9,112 nucleotides of DNA from a bacterium (GCA_027296045.1 JAPUJS010000425.1:1-9112); one strand, 5' to 3'. Numbered from the stretch's first letter, positions 1 to 7,481 are shown. The notes: generated by a model not told the origin, from the sequence alone. Numbers and translations are program-made.

Positions 1-184
1 ACCGGTAGGGCAGAAGCGCACCCACATCCACCTTGGTAATTTTGCGCTGTGCCTTGGCAAGGCCCCGCGCCGAGCGGCGACTTTTTCCCCGGTTTTTGGT
101 CGTTCAAAAATCGGGCCGCCGGAGGCGCTACAAGCAAAAAACCAGACTGTACATAAAGTCGCCGTTTCCCTCCAACCACCCCCC
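1..184. repeat. Palindrome-rich intergenic element after the thiolase gene
   Basis: No convincing gene is visible here. The stretch holds several nested or adjacent symmetries. At 44-70, GCGC arms flank a GCCTTG/CAAGGC palindrome around a single central G. At 88-115 there is a 10-bp stem with an 8-nt loop (CCCGGTTTTT against AAAAATCGGG; its one non-Watson-Crick position is G-U in a plus-strand RNA and A-C in a minus-strand RNA). At 117-127 there is a short CGCC-GGA-GGCG hairpin. A 10-bp inverted repeat (CGGCGACTTT at 75-84, AAAGTCGCCG at 155-164) brackets the middle of the region. None of the stems is followed by a clean T-run on the minus strand, so a classical intrinsic terminator is not supported. 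The density of symmetry suggests a REP-like or MITE-like repeat, or an end-of-operon RNA structure. That is inference, since only one copy is visible. Confidence 0.45.
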
Positions 185-1372
185 TTACCCCATCAAACTC
201 TCAAACACCCCCGCAGCCCCCATCCCACTCCCAATACACATCGTACACAACCCATACCGCACCCCCTGCCGCTTCATTTCATGCAATAACGTCGCCGTCA
301 ACTTTGCCCCCGTACACCCAAGCGGATGCCCAAGTGCCACAGCTCCTCCATTCACATTGACAATCTCCTGATCCAACCCCAGTTCCCGAATCACCGCAAG
401 CGCCTGCCCTGCAAAAGCCTCATTCAACTCAATCAAACCGATATCTTTCAAATCCAGTCCCACCTGCTGGAGCACCTTTGGCACGGCCACTGCCGGACCA
501 ATACCCATCACTCCAGGTTCAACGCCTCCAACTGCATAGCCCAGCATACGCGCCATCGGCTTCACACCCAGCGCCTCGACCGTCTCCTTGCCCATCACAA
601 CCGTTGCCGCTGCCCCATCGGATGTCTGGGAGGCATTGCCAGCAGTAACGGTCCCGCCCACCCGGAAAACGGGCCTCAGTTTTGCCAGGGCGTCCATACT
701 GGAATCCGGCCGGGGCCCCTCATCCACCTTGAACTCGGTCTCAAAATCCTGTGTCTTTCCATCCACATACAACGTATCCTTGACCCGAAGCGGCACAATT
801 TCACCTTCAAAACGCCCCGCCTGAATCGCGTCCAGCGCTCGCTCGTGGGAACCCAGCGCAAAGGCATCCTGATCCTCCCGAGAAATATCATATCTCTCCA
901 CCAGATTTTCCGCCGTATTCCCCATATCCAGAAACAGATCGGGATTTTTTTCGACCAGATCTGGATTGGGCATAAAATACGTCCCGCCCATCGGCAACAA
1001 ACTCATCGACTCTGTCCCACCGGCTACCACCACCTCGGCCTGACCGGCCATCACCGCCTGTGCCGCCATCGCAATGCTCTGCAAACCGGAAGCACACCAC
1101 CGATTCACAGTCACCCCGGGCACAGAATCGGGCAACCCGGCCCGTTGCGCCACAATCCGACCCAGCACCCAGCCCTGTTGTCCTTCGGGAAAAGCACATC
1201 CCATGATCACATCGTCAATCTGTTCGGGCGCCAGCCCCGGAACCCGAGCGATCGCCCCTTTCACCGCCTCGGCACCGAGTTCTTCGGGACGCATATTCCG
1301 AAGCGTGCCTCGATTCGCTTTTCCAACGGCCGTACGTACACTGCTTACGATATAGGTCTCGTTCCGTTCCAT
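185..1372 (-). CDS. fadA: Acetyl-CoA acyltransferase (thiolase, FadA type)
   Basis: A 395-residue thiolase, the usual length for the family. It catalyses thiolytic cleavage of 3-ketoacyl-CoA to acetyl-CoA and a shortened acyl-CoA, the last step of beta-oxidation, in the cytoplasm. All catalytic elements are visible: the nucleophilic Cys93 in NRWCASGLQS, the GGTESMS loop at 118-124, NEAFA at 317-321, the general-base His349 in GGAVALGHPLG and the second Cys379 in MCIGSGMGAA. Its ATG lies 3 nt past the TAG stop of the fused dehydrogenase/hydratase gene upstream. The Shine-Dalgarno match is weak, so translational coupling is likely. This fused-enzyme-then-thiolase order matches the fadN-fadA pair of Bacillus beta-oxidation. 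A biosynthetic acetoacetyl-CoA thiolase is possible in principle, but the partner gene argues for degradation. The protein looks intact. Confidence 0.93.
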   Translation of the reverse strand: MERNETYIVSSVRTAVGKANRGTLRNMRPEELGAEAVKGAIARVPGLAPEQIDDVIMGCAFPEGQQGWVLGRIVAQRAGLPDSVPGVTVNRWCASGLQSIAMAAQAVMAGQAEVVVAGGTESMSLLPMGGTYFMPNPDLVEKNPDLFLDMGNTAENLVERYDISREDQDAFALGSHERALDAIQAGRFEGEIVPLRVKDTLYVDGKTQDFETEFKVDEGPRPDSSMDALAKLRPVFRVGGTVTAGNASQTSDGAAATVVMGKETVEALGVKPMARMLGYAVGGVEPGVMGIGPAVAVPKVLQQVGLDLKDIGLIELNEAFAGQALAVIRELGLDQEIVNVNGGAVALGHPLGCTGAKLTATLLHEMKRQGVRYGLCTMCIGSGMGAAGVFESLMG

Positions 1373-1375
1373 AAT

Positions 1376-3760
1376 CTAATTCCGTAAAGGTTTGTTCCGC
1401 GTGAGAATACTTTCAATCCGCGCCTGCGTCTTCTCTTCTCCCAGGAGAGAAAGAAACACTTCGCGCTCCAATTCGAGCAAATAATCCTCGTGCACCAGTG
1501 CCGAACCCGTCAGATCCCCCCCGGTCAGTACATAAGCAAGGCGACCGGCAAGATAACGGTCGTATTCGGTTGCATACTTTGCCTGCTGCATCGTATAGGT
1601 TGCTACTTCAAATTGTGCCCGCCCCGGCTTCCCCAAAACCTTAATCGCATTTCGAACCCGTGGGGGTACATATCCTTCATTGGAAAGCCGGATCACCTCC
1701 TCTTTGGCCACATAAAGTCTGCGATCGCTGTGCATCACCACCCGGGCATGGGCCGGAAGAAAGCCAAATATTTGTGCCTCTCGCGCACTGCCAGATACCT
1801 TGGCCATGGCAACGGTTTCAAACACTTGTCGGAGATAGGGCAAAATATGGCTCTCGTGTTCGGTGGGTGCCCGTTCGTGCGCCAGGGCAGCCAGACGCAT
1901 CGTGCCGCACCCGGCAGGAATAAGCCCCACTCCCAGTTCGACAAGCCCGATATAACTTTCGGCCGCAGCCACCGGATGGGTACAGGCCATCGCGATTTCA
2001 CACGCCCCCCCCAGCGCCATATTGTGTGTGGCCACCACAACCGGCTTGCCCGCATAATGAACCCGCTGAATCATCTTCTGAAACCCGATCAGCAGATCCT
2101 CCAGCTGATCGGACTTCCCCATCAAATTTGCCATTTCTTTTAAATTGGCACCCACCGAAAAATGCTTGCCCGCATTGCCAATGACCAACCCCCGATAATC
2201 TCCCTGCTCCACCAGATCGATCACCTCCAAAATCCCTCCCACCACCTTCTGCCCCATCGTATTGGCCTTCGACCGAAACTCGTACCGAACAACGTCATCC
2301 CCCATATCCAGCAAAGCAGCTTCCTCGTTCTCCCAAATCGGCAATGCAGCGTCGGATGGAACGGCAAAGGAATGGATCTCATCGGACGGCGGTACATCCG
2401 ACACATATCCCTGTCCGGGCACAAATACTTCGCGCTCCGCTGCTCTTCCCCGGTAAAATGCAGAAGCTCCTGCATCGGTCATCTCCAACACCCAATCCGG
2501 CACAGAGATATCCTGAGATACCATATCCTCCCTCACCTGTCCAAACCCAATCGCGTCCCACATTTCAAACGGACCAATTTCCCAGCCAAATCCCCATCGG
2601 ATGGCCCGATCGATATCGGCCGGACTATCCGCAATTTCGGGAATTCGCCGTGCGCTATAGCCAAGCGTATTCAGCAAGTGTGAACGAATAAAAGCCCCTG
2701 CACGACCCCCATCTGCATACAAGGCCCGCACACGATCTTGCACGGAACCCAGCCTTTGAATCTCCCCTAAATCGCCCAGATCCAGTTCCCTGGCAGGCTC
2801 ATAAGCCAGGGTCTCCCGATTCACCGACAGAATATCCTGTCCCTCTTTTCGGTAAAATCCTCCGCCCGTTTTGGCACCTGTCGCACCCGTTTCCACCAGC
2901 TTTTCAAGCAGCTCTGGCAACCGAAACACATCCCGATGTTCATCCCCGGCCAGAGCGCCATACAAAAAGTTGGCCACATGGGCGAGCGTATCCAAACCAA
3001 CCACATCGGCTGTCCGAAAAGTCGCCGAGGAAGGCCGGCCCATCAAAGGCCCAGTCAGCATGTCAATCTCTTCAATAGAATAGTCACCTCCAGCCATTGC
3101 CCAGAGGCTGTGCATCATCTCATAAACCCCGACCCGGTTGCCGATAAAACCAGGCGTATCTTTTGTAATCACAACGCGCTTGCCCAACCCGATGCGTGCA
3201 AACCAGGCCAGCCGTGCAACCACGCCGGGATCGGTTTTGGAACCAGGAATGATCTCCAGCAATTTCAAATAGCGGGGTGGGTTAAAAAAATGCGTCCCTA
3301 AAAACCGTTTTTGAAACGCCTCCGAACGATCTGCTGCGATCACACCCATCGGGATTCCACTGGTATTGGTCGAAATGACGGCATCTTCACGAGCAACTTG
3401 CTCCACTTTCACCATCAGGTCCTGCTTGACCTCTGGCCGTTCAATCACCGCCTCGATCACCCAGTCGGCTTCGGCAATCCGGTCGAAATGGTCTTCAAAA
3501 TTGCCGGAAACAATCAACCGGTGCGCCTCATCGGAAAAAAAAGGGTTGGGCCGCAAAGCCTGTGCCTGCTTGAACCCTTGCTCCACAATAGCATTTTTAT
3601 TTTCCCCCTCTCCAGCCAGATCCAGCAAGTGCACCGTCAATCCCGCATTTGCCAGATGGGCAGCAATTTGTGCCCCCATTGTCCCGGCCCCCAATACAGC
3701 AGCGACCCGAAAAGGCAAATAATCTCGTTTCTCTTTACCCATTATCTTATCACTCCGCAT
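1376..3760 (-). CDS. fadN: 3-hydroxyacyl-CoA dehydrogenase/enoyl-CoA hydratase fusion (FadN type)
   Basis: A 794-residue bifunctional beta-oxidation enzyme. The dehydrogenase half comes first, which is the FadN order and the reverse of E. coli FadB. The Rossmann motif GAGTMG is at 24-29. The dehydrogenase residues are Ser134 (TNTSGIP), His157 (THFFNPP), Glu169 (LLEIIPG) and Asn208 (GFIGNR). A second dehydrogenase C-terminal repeat follows around 350-440. The crotonase-fold hydratase spans about 490-690, with the oxyanion segment FSVGANL (534-540) and both catalytic glutamates, Glu588 (GGACEIAMAC) and Glu608 (GLVELGVGLIP). A helical tail ends the protein. The first ATG directly abuts the permease TAG. 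A second in-frame ATG at 3742 has a GGAG 10 nt upstream and would give 788 residues, closer to FadN as I remember it (about 789). Either start may be used. It should hydrate enoyl-CoA and oxidise 3-hydroxyacyl-CoA with NAD. Confidence 0.92.
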   Translation of the reverse strand: MRSDKIMGKEKRDYLPFRVAAVLGAGTMGAQIAAHLANAGLTVHLLDLAGEGENKNAIVEQGFKQAQALRPNPFFSDEAHRLIVSGNFEDHFDRIAEADWVIEAVIERPEVKQDLMVKVEQVAREDAVISTNTSGIPMGVIAADRSEAFQKRFLGTHFFNPPRYLKLLEIIPGSKTDPGVVARLAWFARIGLGKRVVITKDTPGFIGNRVGVYEMMHSLWAMAGGDYSIEEIDMLTGPLMGRPSSATFRTADVVGLDTLAHVANFLYGALAGDEHRDVFRLPELLEKLVETGATGAKTGGGFYRKEGQDILSVNRETLAYEPARELDLGDLGEIQRLGSVQDRVRALYADGGRAGAFIRSHLLNTLGYSARRIPEIADSPADIDRAIRWGFGWEIGPFEMWDAIGFGQVREDMVSQDISVPDWVLEMTDAGASAFYRGRAAEREVFVPGQGYVSDVPPSDEIHSFAVPSDAALPIWENEEAALLDMGDDVVRYEFRSKANTMGQKVVGGILEVIDLVEQGDYRGLVIGNAGKHFSVGANLKEMANLMGKSDQLEDLLIGFQKMIQRVHYAGKPVVVATHNMALGGACEIAMACTHPVAAAESYIGLVELGVGLIPAGCGTMRLAALAHERAPTEHESHILPYLRQVFETVAMAKVSGSAREAQIFGFLPAHARVVMHSDRRLYVAKEEVIRLSNEGYVPPRVRNAIKVLGKPGRAQFEVATYTMQQAKYATEYDRYLAGRLAYVLTGGDLTGSALVHEDYLLELEREVFLSLLGEEKTQARIESILTRNKPLRN

Positions 3761-4777
3761 CTAGTTTTCTTCCCGCCCATATTTAATCCGTGGATCCAAC
3801 CAGGCATACATCACATCGGCAATCAGATTGATCAGCACAAATGTGGTCGCAATCAACAACACACCTCCCTGAATCGCCCGGAAATCTCGTGCATAAACCG
3901 CCAGCAACAACCACCGCCCCACGCCCGGCCAGGCAAAAATCGTCTCTGTAATCACCGCCCCCCCGAGCAAATACCCAAACTGCAAACTGATCACCGTCAG
4001 CACCGGAATAAACGCATTTTTAAACGCATGCCGAAGCACCACCACGCGTTCGGGAAGCCCTTTGGCCCAGGCCGTGCGCACATAATCTTCTTGTAACACT
4101 TCCAAAAGACTGGACCGGGTCATCCGGGAAATCACGGCCGCCGGCACCGTACCCAGCGTCACGCCCGGCAAGACCAGATGCCAGACTACATTGCCAAAAG
4201 CAACCAGATCGCCAGCAAGCAGCGTATCGATCATATACAAGCCCGTAATCGGCAGCACAAACACATGGGCGCTGAGTCTGCCAGAGACCGGGAACCACCC
4301 CAGGCCCAATGAAAATCCTAGAATCAGCAACAGCCCCAACCAAAAAATCGGCATCGACACCCCGGCCAGCGAGGCCGTCATCCCCCCATAATCCAGCCAC
4401 GACCCCCGCCGTGTGGCCGACAGCACCCCTGCCCCCATCCCCACGATCATCGCCAGAACCATGCTCACCAGTGTCAATTCCAGCGTTGCCGGAAATCGAG
4501 CGGCCAATTCAACAGAAACCTGTTCATGGGACTTGATCGACCGCCCTAAATCGCCCTGCACCAAATTACTTAGGTAGCGCCCAAATTGCACATACACGGG
4601 CTGATCCAACCCCAGTTCTTTACGCAGGGCCTCCAAACTCGCCTTGCTCGCCCGCTCGCCCAGCATCACCTGTGCCGGATCTCCTGGCACCAGGTGCACC
4701 ATCAAAAATACCAGGGAGCTGATGCCCAGCAGCGTTGGAAACAAAAGAGCGATACGTTTTAGAATAAAAAGACGCAT
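3761..4777 (-). CDS. dppB: Dipeptide/oligopeptide ABC transporter permease (DppB type)
   Basis: A 338-residue inner-membrane permease of the binding-protein-dependent family. The N-terminus is the typical DppB/OppB/GsiC opening: a membrane helix at about 8-30 ending in VPGDPA (30-35). A soluble stretch LRKELGLDQPVYVQF (51-65) and GDLGRS (75-80) follow. Further helices lie near 100-120, 135-160, 170-190, 195-215, 255-278 and 300-325. The ATPase-contacting EAA-type loop is at about 231-259 (DYVRTAWAKGLPERVV... HAFKNAFIPV). The ending WLDPRIKY is normal for intact DppB proteins, so the gene is not truncated. It follows the solute-binding gene by 58 nt and abuts fadN. The second permease (DppC) and the ATPases (DppD/F) that such transporters need are not in the window. 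The start lacks a Shine-Dalgarno sequence. The true substrate could be peptide, oligosaccharide or nickel. Confidence 0.9.
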   Translation of the reverse strand: MRLFILKRIALLFPTLLGISSLVFLMVHLVPGDPAQVMLGERASKASLEALRKELGLDQPVYVQFGRYLSNLVQGDLGRSIKSHEQVSVELAARFPATLELTLVSMVLAMIVGMGAGVLSATRRGSWLDYGGMTASLAGVSMPIFWLGLLLILGFSLGLGWFPVSGRLSAHVFVLPITGLYMIDTLLAGDLVAFGNVVWHLVLPGVTLGTVPAAVISRMTRSSLLEVLQEDYVRTAWAKGLPERVVVLRHAFKNAFIPVLTVISLQFGYLLGGAVITETIFAWPGVGRWLLLAVYARDFRAIQGGVLLIATTFVLINLIADVMYAWLDPRIKYGREEN

Positions 4778-4796
4778 AAGAAAAAAGAAATAAAAA
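4778..4796 (-). promoter_or_regulatory. Pyrimidine tract replacing a ribosome binding site
   Basis: Read on the minus strand, the 19 nt before the permease ATG are all pyrimidines except one A, and contain no purine-rich Shine-Dalgarno sequence. The nearest purine-rich block (GGAGAGG) is about 25 nt away. The strong match of the downstream N-terminus to the DppB family makes the start itself secure. Initiation may therefore depend on ribosomal protein S1 binding to U-rich RNA or on coupling. This is inference. Confidence 0.35.
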
Positions 4797-4835
4797 CAGC
4801 CTCTCCGCCCCGTCTTGTTTTACCTTATTCGTTGC

Positions 4836-6395
4836 CTATTCCTTCACGATTTCAACCCGATGGAACCACTTGCTTCCGGTCGGATGCAGCTTGTATCCCT
4901 TTACTTTGGACTGAAAGGCCGCCGTTTGCGCCGCATGCACCAGAGGCACCCAGGGTGCATCCCGAAAAATAATCTCCTGTGCATTCCGATACAGTTCTGT
5001 ACGCCTATCAACATCCACCTCGCGCTGGGCTTCCACCAAAATTTCATGCAATTCTTCACTCCTGTAAAATGCGATGTTGCTGGCCGGCAAAGCCGTCGCA
5101 CTTTTATCCAGCAACACATACAGAAAATTATCCGGATCCCCATTATCCCCTGTCCACCCCAAAAGCGCCATATCGTGCTGCCCCCGCTGCACCTTGTCCA
5201 GATAGGTGCCCCACTCAAACGTCACGATCTCGGCTTCAATTCCCACCCCCTTCAAATCGGCCTGAATGGCCTGGGCGATCTTGAGCGGCTGTGGCATATA
5301 AGGCCGCGGCACCGGCATAGCCCATAGCGTGGTCTTGAACCCGGTGGGAAACCCCGCCTCAGCAAGCAACTGCCTGGCTTTCTCGGGATCATACGCATAC
5401 CCTTCGATCCCTTCGTGATAACTCCAGATCGTCGGCGGAATGGGATTCACTGCTGGAGAAGCGCCTCCCTGATAGAGATTGTCCACCAAAGACTGTTTGT
5501 TGATCGCATGGTTGACAGCCTGGCGTACCTTGCGCAGATGAAACGGCTGTTTGTCCATATTCATCGCCAGGTACCCAACATTCATCCCTTCCTGGGACAG
5601 CAGTTGCAACTTCGGGATCTCCTGAATGGTGGAAATAAAATCGGGCACCAGATTGTCCATCCCGTCGATCGCCCCCTGTATTAGTTCGATCAACCGAACC
5701 GAGTTCTCCGGAATACTTCTGAAAATCAGCCGATCCAATTTTGCCTTTTCTCCCCAATACTCTGGATTTTTCTCCAGCACAATGCGGTCGTCCTTGATCC
5801 ACAGCACAAATCGAAACGGGCCCGTCCCCACCGGATGCCGGGCATAATCGTTGCCCCATTTCTCTACAGCCGTAGGACTCACGATCGCACAAAAGTTCAT
5901 CGCCAGATTCGACAGAAAAGGCGCATTGGGCCGCTTCAGCGAAATCTCGACCGTAAAATCATCCACCTTTCGAATGGTTTTCACAATCTCCGTCATCGAC
6001 ATGCTGTTCCAGTACTGATAGGCCCCTTCCACCTTGTGAAACGGGTGATCGGGCCGAAACTGGCGAGCCAGAGAAAACACCACCGCATCGGCAGTAAACG
6101 GTGTCCCATCGTGAAATTGCACGCCTTTACGCAGATGAAACGTCCAGGTCATCCGATCTTCCGACACCGACCAGGACTCGGCCAGCCCGGGGATGAGATC
6201 TGTACGCTCTTCTTCAAACGTTACCAGCGTCTCGTAAATATTATCGCAGACCTTAAACGACTCCCCGTCGTTTTCCAGCGCCGGATCCAGCCCCACCGAG
6301 TCCCCACCACGCCCATAAACCAGAACCTGCCCCTGTTGCTGATCGCAGGCAACCATCCACACCAGCCCCACCAAAATCAGTAGCCGAAGTCTCAT
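4836..6395 (-). CDS. dppA: Family 5 extracellular solute-binding lipoprotein (DppA type)
   Basis: A 519-residue binding protein that captures the substrate outside the membrane and hands it to the permease. The start at 6395 is chosen because it gives a lipoprotein signal (Arg2/Arg4, hydrophobic 5-16, VAC with Cys17) and has GGAG 8 nt upstream. A TTG at 6464 would add 23 residues with no signal character. The family signature spans about 70-111 (GLAESW, RMTWTFHLRKG, FHDGTPFTADAV). RHPVGTGPF lies at 186-194, and VRQAVNHAINK at 290-300. GWTGDNGDPDNF at 413-424 is shared with DppA-class peptide-binding proteins, where an aspartate in this segment contacts the peptide amino group. The lipobox has Met at position -3, less common than Leu. 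Dipeptides are the best-supported substrate class, but family members also take sugars, nickel or haem. It follows the epimerase gene by 75 nt holding a hairpin. Confidence 0.9.
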   Translation of the reverse strand: MRLRLLILVGLVWMVACDQQQGQVLVYGRGGDSVGLDPALENDGESFKVCDNIYETLVTFEEERTDLIPGLAESWSVSEDRMTWTFHLRKGVQFHDGTPFTADAVVFSLARQFRPDHPFHKVEGAYQYWNSMSMTEIVKTIRKVDDFTVEISLKRPNAPFLSNLAMNFCAIVSPTAVEKWGNDYARHPVGTGPFRFVLWIKDDRIVLEKNPEYWGEKAKLDRLIFRSIPENSVRLIELIQGAIDGMDNLVPDFISTIQEIPKLQLLSQEGMNVGYLAMNMDKQPFHLRKVRQAVNHAINKQSLVDNLYQGGASPAVNPIPPTIWSYHEGIEGYAYDPEKARQLLAEAGFPTGFKTTLWAMPVPRPYMPQPLKIAQAIQADLKGVGIEAEIVTFEWGTYLDKVQRGQHDMALLGWTGDNGDPDNFLYVLLDKSATALPASNIAFYRSEELHEILVEAQREVDVDRRTELYRNAQEIIFRDAPWVPLVHAAQTAAFQSKVKGYKLHPTGSKWFHRVEIVKE

Positions 6396-6403
6396 CCAAA
6401 GTT

Positions 6404-6407
6404 CTCC
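6404..6407 (-). promoter_or_regulatory. Ribosome binding site that decides the DppA-type start
   Basis: GGAG on the minus strand lies 8 nt before the ATG at 6395. The alternative TTG at 6464 would read through this site and through the hairpin at 6417-6448, so the site supports the shorter protein with the lipoprotein signal. Confidence 0.65.
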
Positions 6408-6416
6408 ATAGAAGAA

Positions 6417-6448
6417 GCGGTCAACAGAAACACGTTCCTGCTGACCGC
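6417..6448 (-). promoter_or_regulatory. Intercistronic RNA hairpin between epimerase and binding-protein genes
   Basis: In the minus-strand transcript this 32-nt stretch folds as a 14-bp stem with a CGUG tetraloop. The outer arms are GCGGUCA and UGACCGC, and the inner arms CAGGAA and UUUCUG. The two positions that do not pair on the plus strand (A/C) become G-U wobbles in the minus-strand RNA, so the fold is favoured in the operon transcript. It sits in the 75-nt gap and ends 9 nt before the GGAG of the binding-protein gene. No U-run follows, so it is not an intrinsic terminator. A stabiliser or processing site that sets the level of the binding protein against the other products is the usual role of such hairpins. 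Confidence 0.6.
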
Positions 6449-6470
6449 CTGGATCAACCGCCAACCGGCC

Positions 6471-7469
6471 CTACTCCGCAAACGCCGCGTCAAAGGCCAG
6501 GCCCGAAGGCTCGAAATCTACGCTATTGACAAACGCACAGGCCTCCGCCGCACCGTGCTCACGGTCCATGCCGGAGTCTTCCCACTCGACGGACAAGGGC
6601 CCCCGATACCCGATATCGTTCAGCGCCCGGATAATCTCTTCAAAGTCCACGCTCCCGCGTCCCAAAGATCGAAAGTCCCAGGAACGATCCGGATCGCCAA
6701 AGTTGGTATGTCCGCCAAACACCCCTGCCCGAGTGGGGGTAACAGACAAATAAGCATCTTTCATATGTACGTGATAAATCCGATTGCTGAACTCTCGAAT
6801 AAAGCCCACATAATCCACATTCTGATACACCAGATGGCTCGGATCGTAATTAAACCCGAACTCCCGCCGGTTCTTCAACGCCTTCAACGCACGGGCGGCC
6901 GATGCCACATCAAATGCAATTTCGGTCGGATGTACTTCCAGAGCAAATCGGACCTTATTGGCCTTAAACACATCCAGAATCGGGTTCCAGCGATCCGCAA
7001 ACTCCTGAAATCCTGCATCGATCTGTGCAGGATCGACAGGCGGAAACGAATACAACAAATGCCAAATCGGAGATCCGGTAAACCCATTTACAACCTTCAA
7101 GCCCAGCGCTTTGGCCGCCTCGGCCGTCAGTTTCATCTCCTTGGCCGCCCGCCGCCGCACCTGATCGGGCTTGCCATTCCCCCACACATGGGGCGGCAAA
7201 ATGGCCTCATGTCGCTCGTCGATCACATCACACACTGCCTGGCCGACCAGATGATTGCTAATCGCCCAGCACTTCAATCCATATTTCTCTAAAATTTCGT
7301 GCCGGCTCCGGCAATATTTATCACTTGAGGCCGCCTTCCGGACATCCAGGTGATCGCCCCAGCAGGCCAGCTCCAACCCGTCATAACCAAAATCGGCCGC
7401 CTTTTGGGCCAGCACCTCCAACGGCAAATCTGCCCACTGACCGCTAAACAATGTACATGGTCTTGCCAT
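6471..7469 (-). CDS. Sugar phosphate isomerase/epimerase (xylose isomerase-like TIM barrel)
   Basis: A 332-residue protein of the AP endonuclease 2/xylose isomerase-like TIM-barrel superfamily, which contains IolE, hydroxypyruvate isomerase and ketose 3-epimerases. Metal-site and acid-base residues fall in the expected order: Glu178 (ALEVHPTE), Asp209 and His212 (NYDPSHL), His235 (YHVHMKDA) and Glu295 (LSVEWED). The opening GQWADLPLEVLAQKAADFGYDGLEL is the usual first strand and helix. It starts 24 nt after the oxidoreductase stop with AGGAG 7 nt before the ATG. Its partner suggests that one enzyme oxidises a sugar or polyol and the other isomerises or epimerises the product, as in inositol-type pathways. 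The specific substrate cannot be read from the sequence. It is probably cytoplasmic, as no signal peptide is seen. Confidence 0.88.
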   Translation of the reverse strand: MARPCTLFSGQWADLPLEVLAQKAADFGYDGLELACWGDHLDVRKAASSDKYCRSRHEILEKYGLKCWAISNHLVGQAVCDVIDERHEAILPPHVWGNGKPDQVRRRAAKEMKLTAEAAKALGLKVVNGFTGSPIWHLLYSFPPVDPAQIDAGFQEFADRWNPILDVFKANKVRFALEVHPTEIAFDVASAARALKALKNRREFGFNYDPSHLVYQNVDYVGFIREFSNRIYHVHMKDAYLSVTPTRAGVFGGHTNFGDPDRSWDFRSLGRGSVDFEEIIRALNDIGYRGPLSVEWEDSGMDREHGAAEACAFVNSVDFEPSGLAFDAAFAE

Positions 7470-7476
7470 AATAACG

Positions 7477-7481
7477 CTCCT
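7477..7481 (-). promoter_or_regulatory. Ribosome binding site of the epimerase gene
   Basis: AGGAG on the minus strand lies 7 nt before the ATG at 7469, inside the 24-nt gap after the oxidoreductase stop. It fixes the start of the epimerase gene. Confidence 0.6.

Noticed and set aside
88..115. Hairpin considered as the operon terminator
   Set aside because: On the minus strand the stem has an A-C mismatch and is followed by GGAAAAAG, not a T-run, so it does not fit an intrinsic terminator for the operon.
33..371. A 112-codon plus-strand open frame starting with TTG at the left edge
   Set aside because: It passes through palindromes into antisense thiolase sequence, is Pro/Arg-rich and shows no ribosome site or family motif.
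326..1387. A 353-codon open frame on the plus strand across the whole thiolase gene
   Set aside because: It is antisense to a thiolase with every catalytic motif. Its product is rich in His, Arg, Pro and Ile with no recognisable motif, as expected from codon bias on the opposite strand.
1490..4096. Several 170-260 codon plus-strand open frames (1490-2143, 2162-2683, 3311-4096)
   Set aside because: All lie antisense to fadN and the permease, have low-complexity His/Pro/Arg-rich products and no ribosome sites worth noting.
6396..6464. A 23-residue N-terminal extension of the binding protein from a TTG
   Set aside because: It would place the lipoprotein signal internally and translate through the hairpin. 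The ATG at 6395 has a GGAG at proper spacing and starts a normal signal peptide.
5835..7292. Plus-strand open frames at 5835-6383 and 6555-7292
   Set aside because: They are antisense to the binding-protein and epimerase genes, with no family motif.
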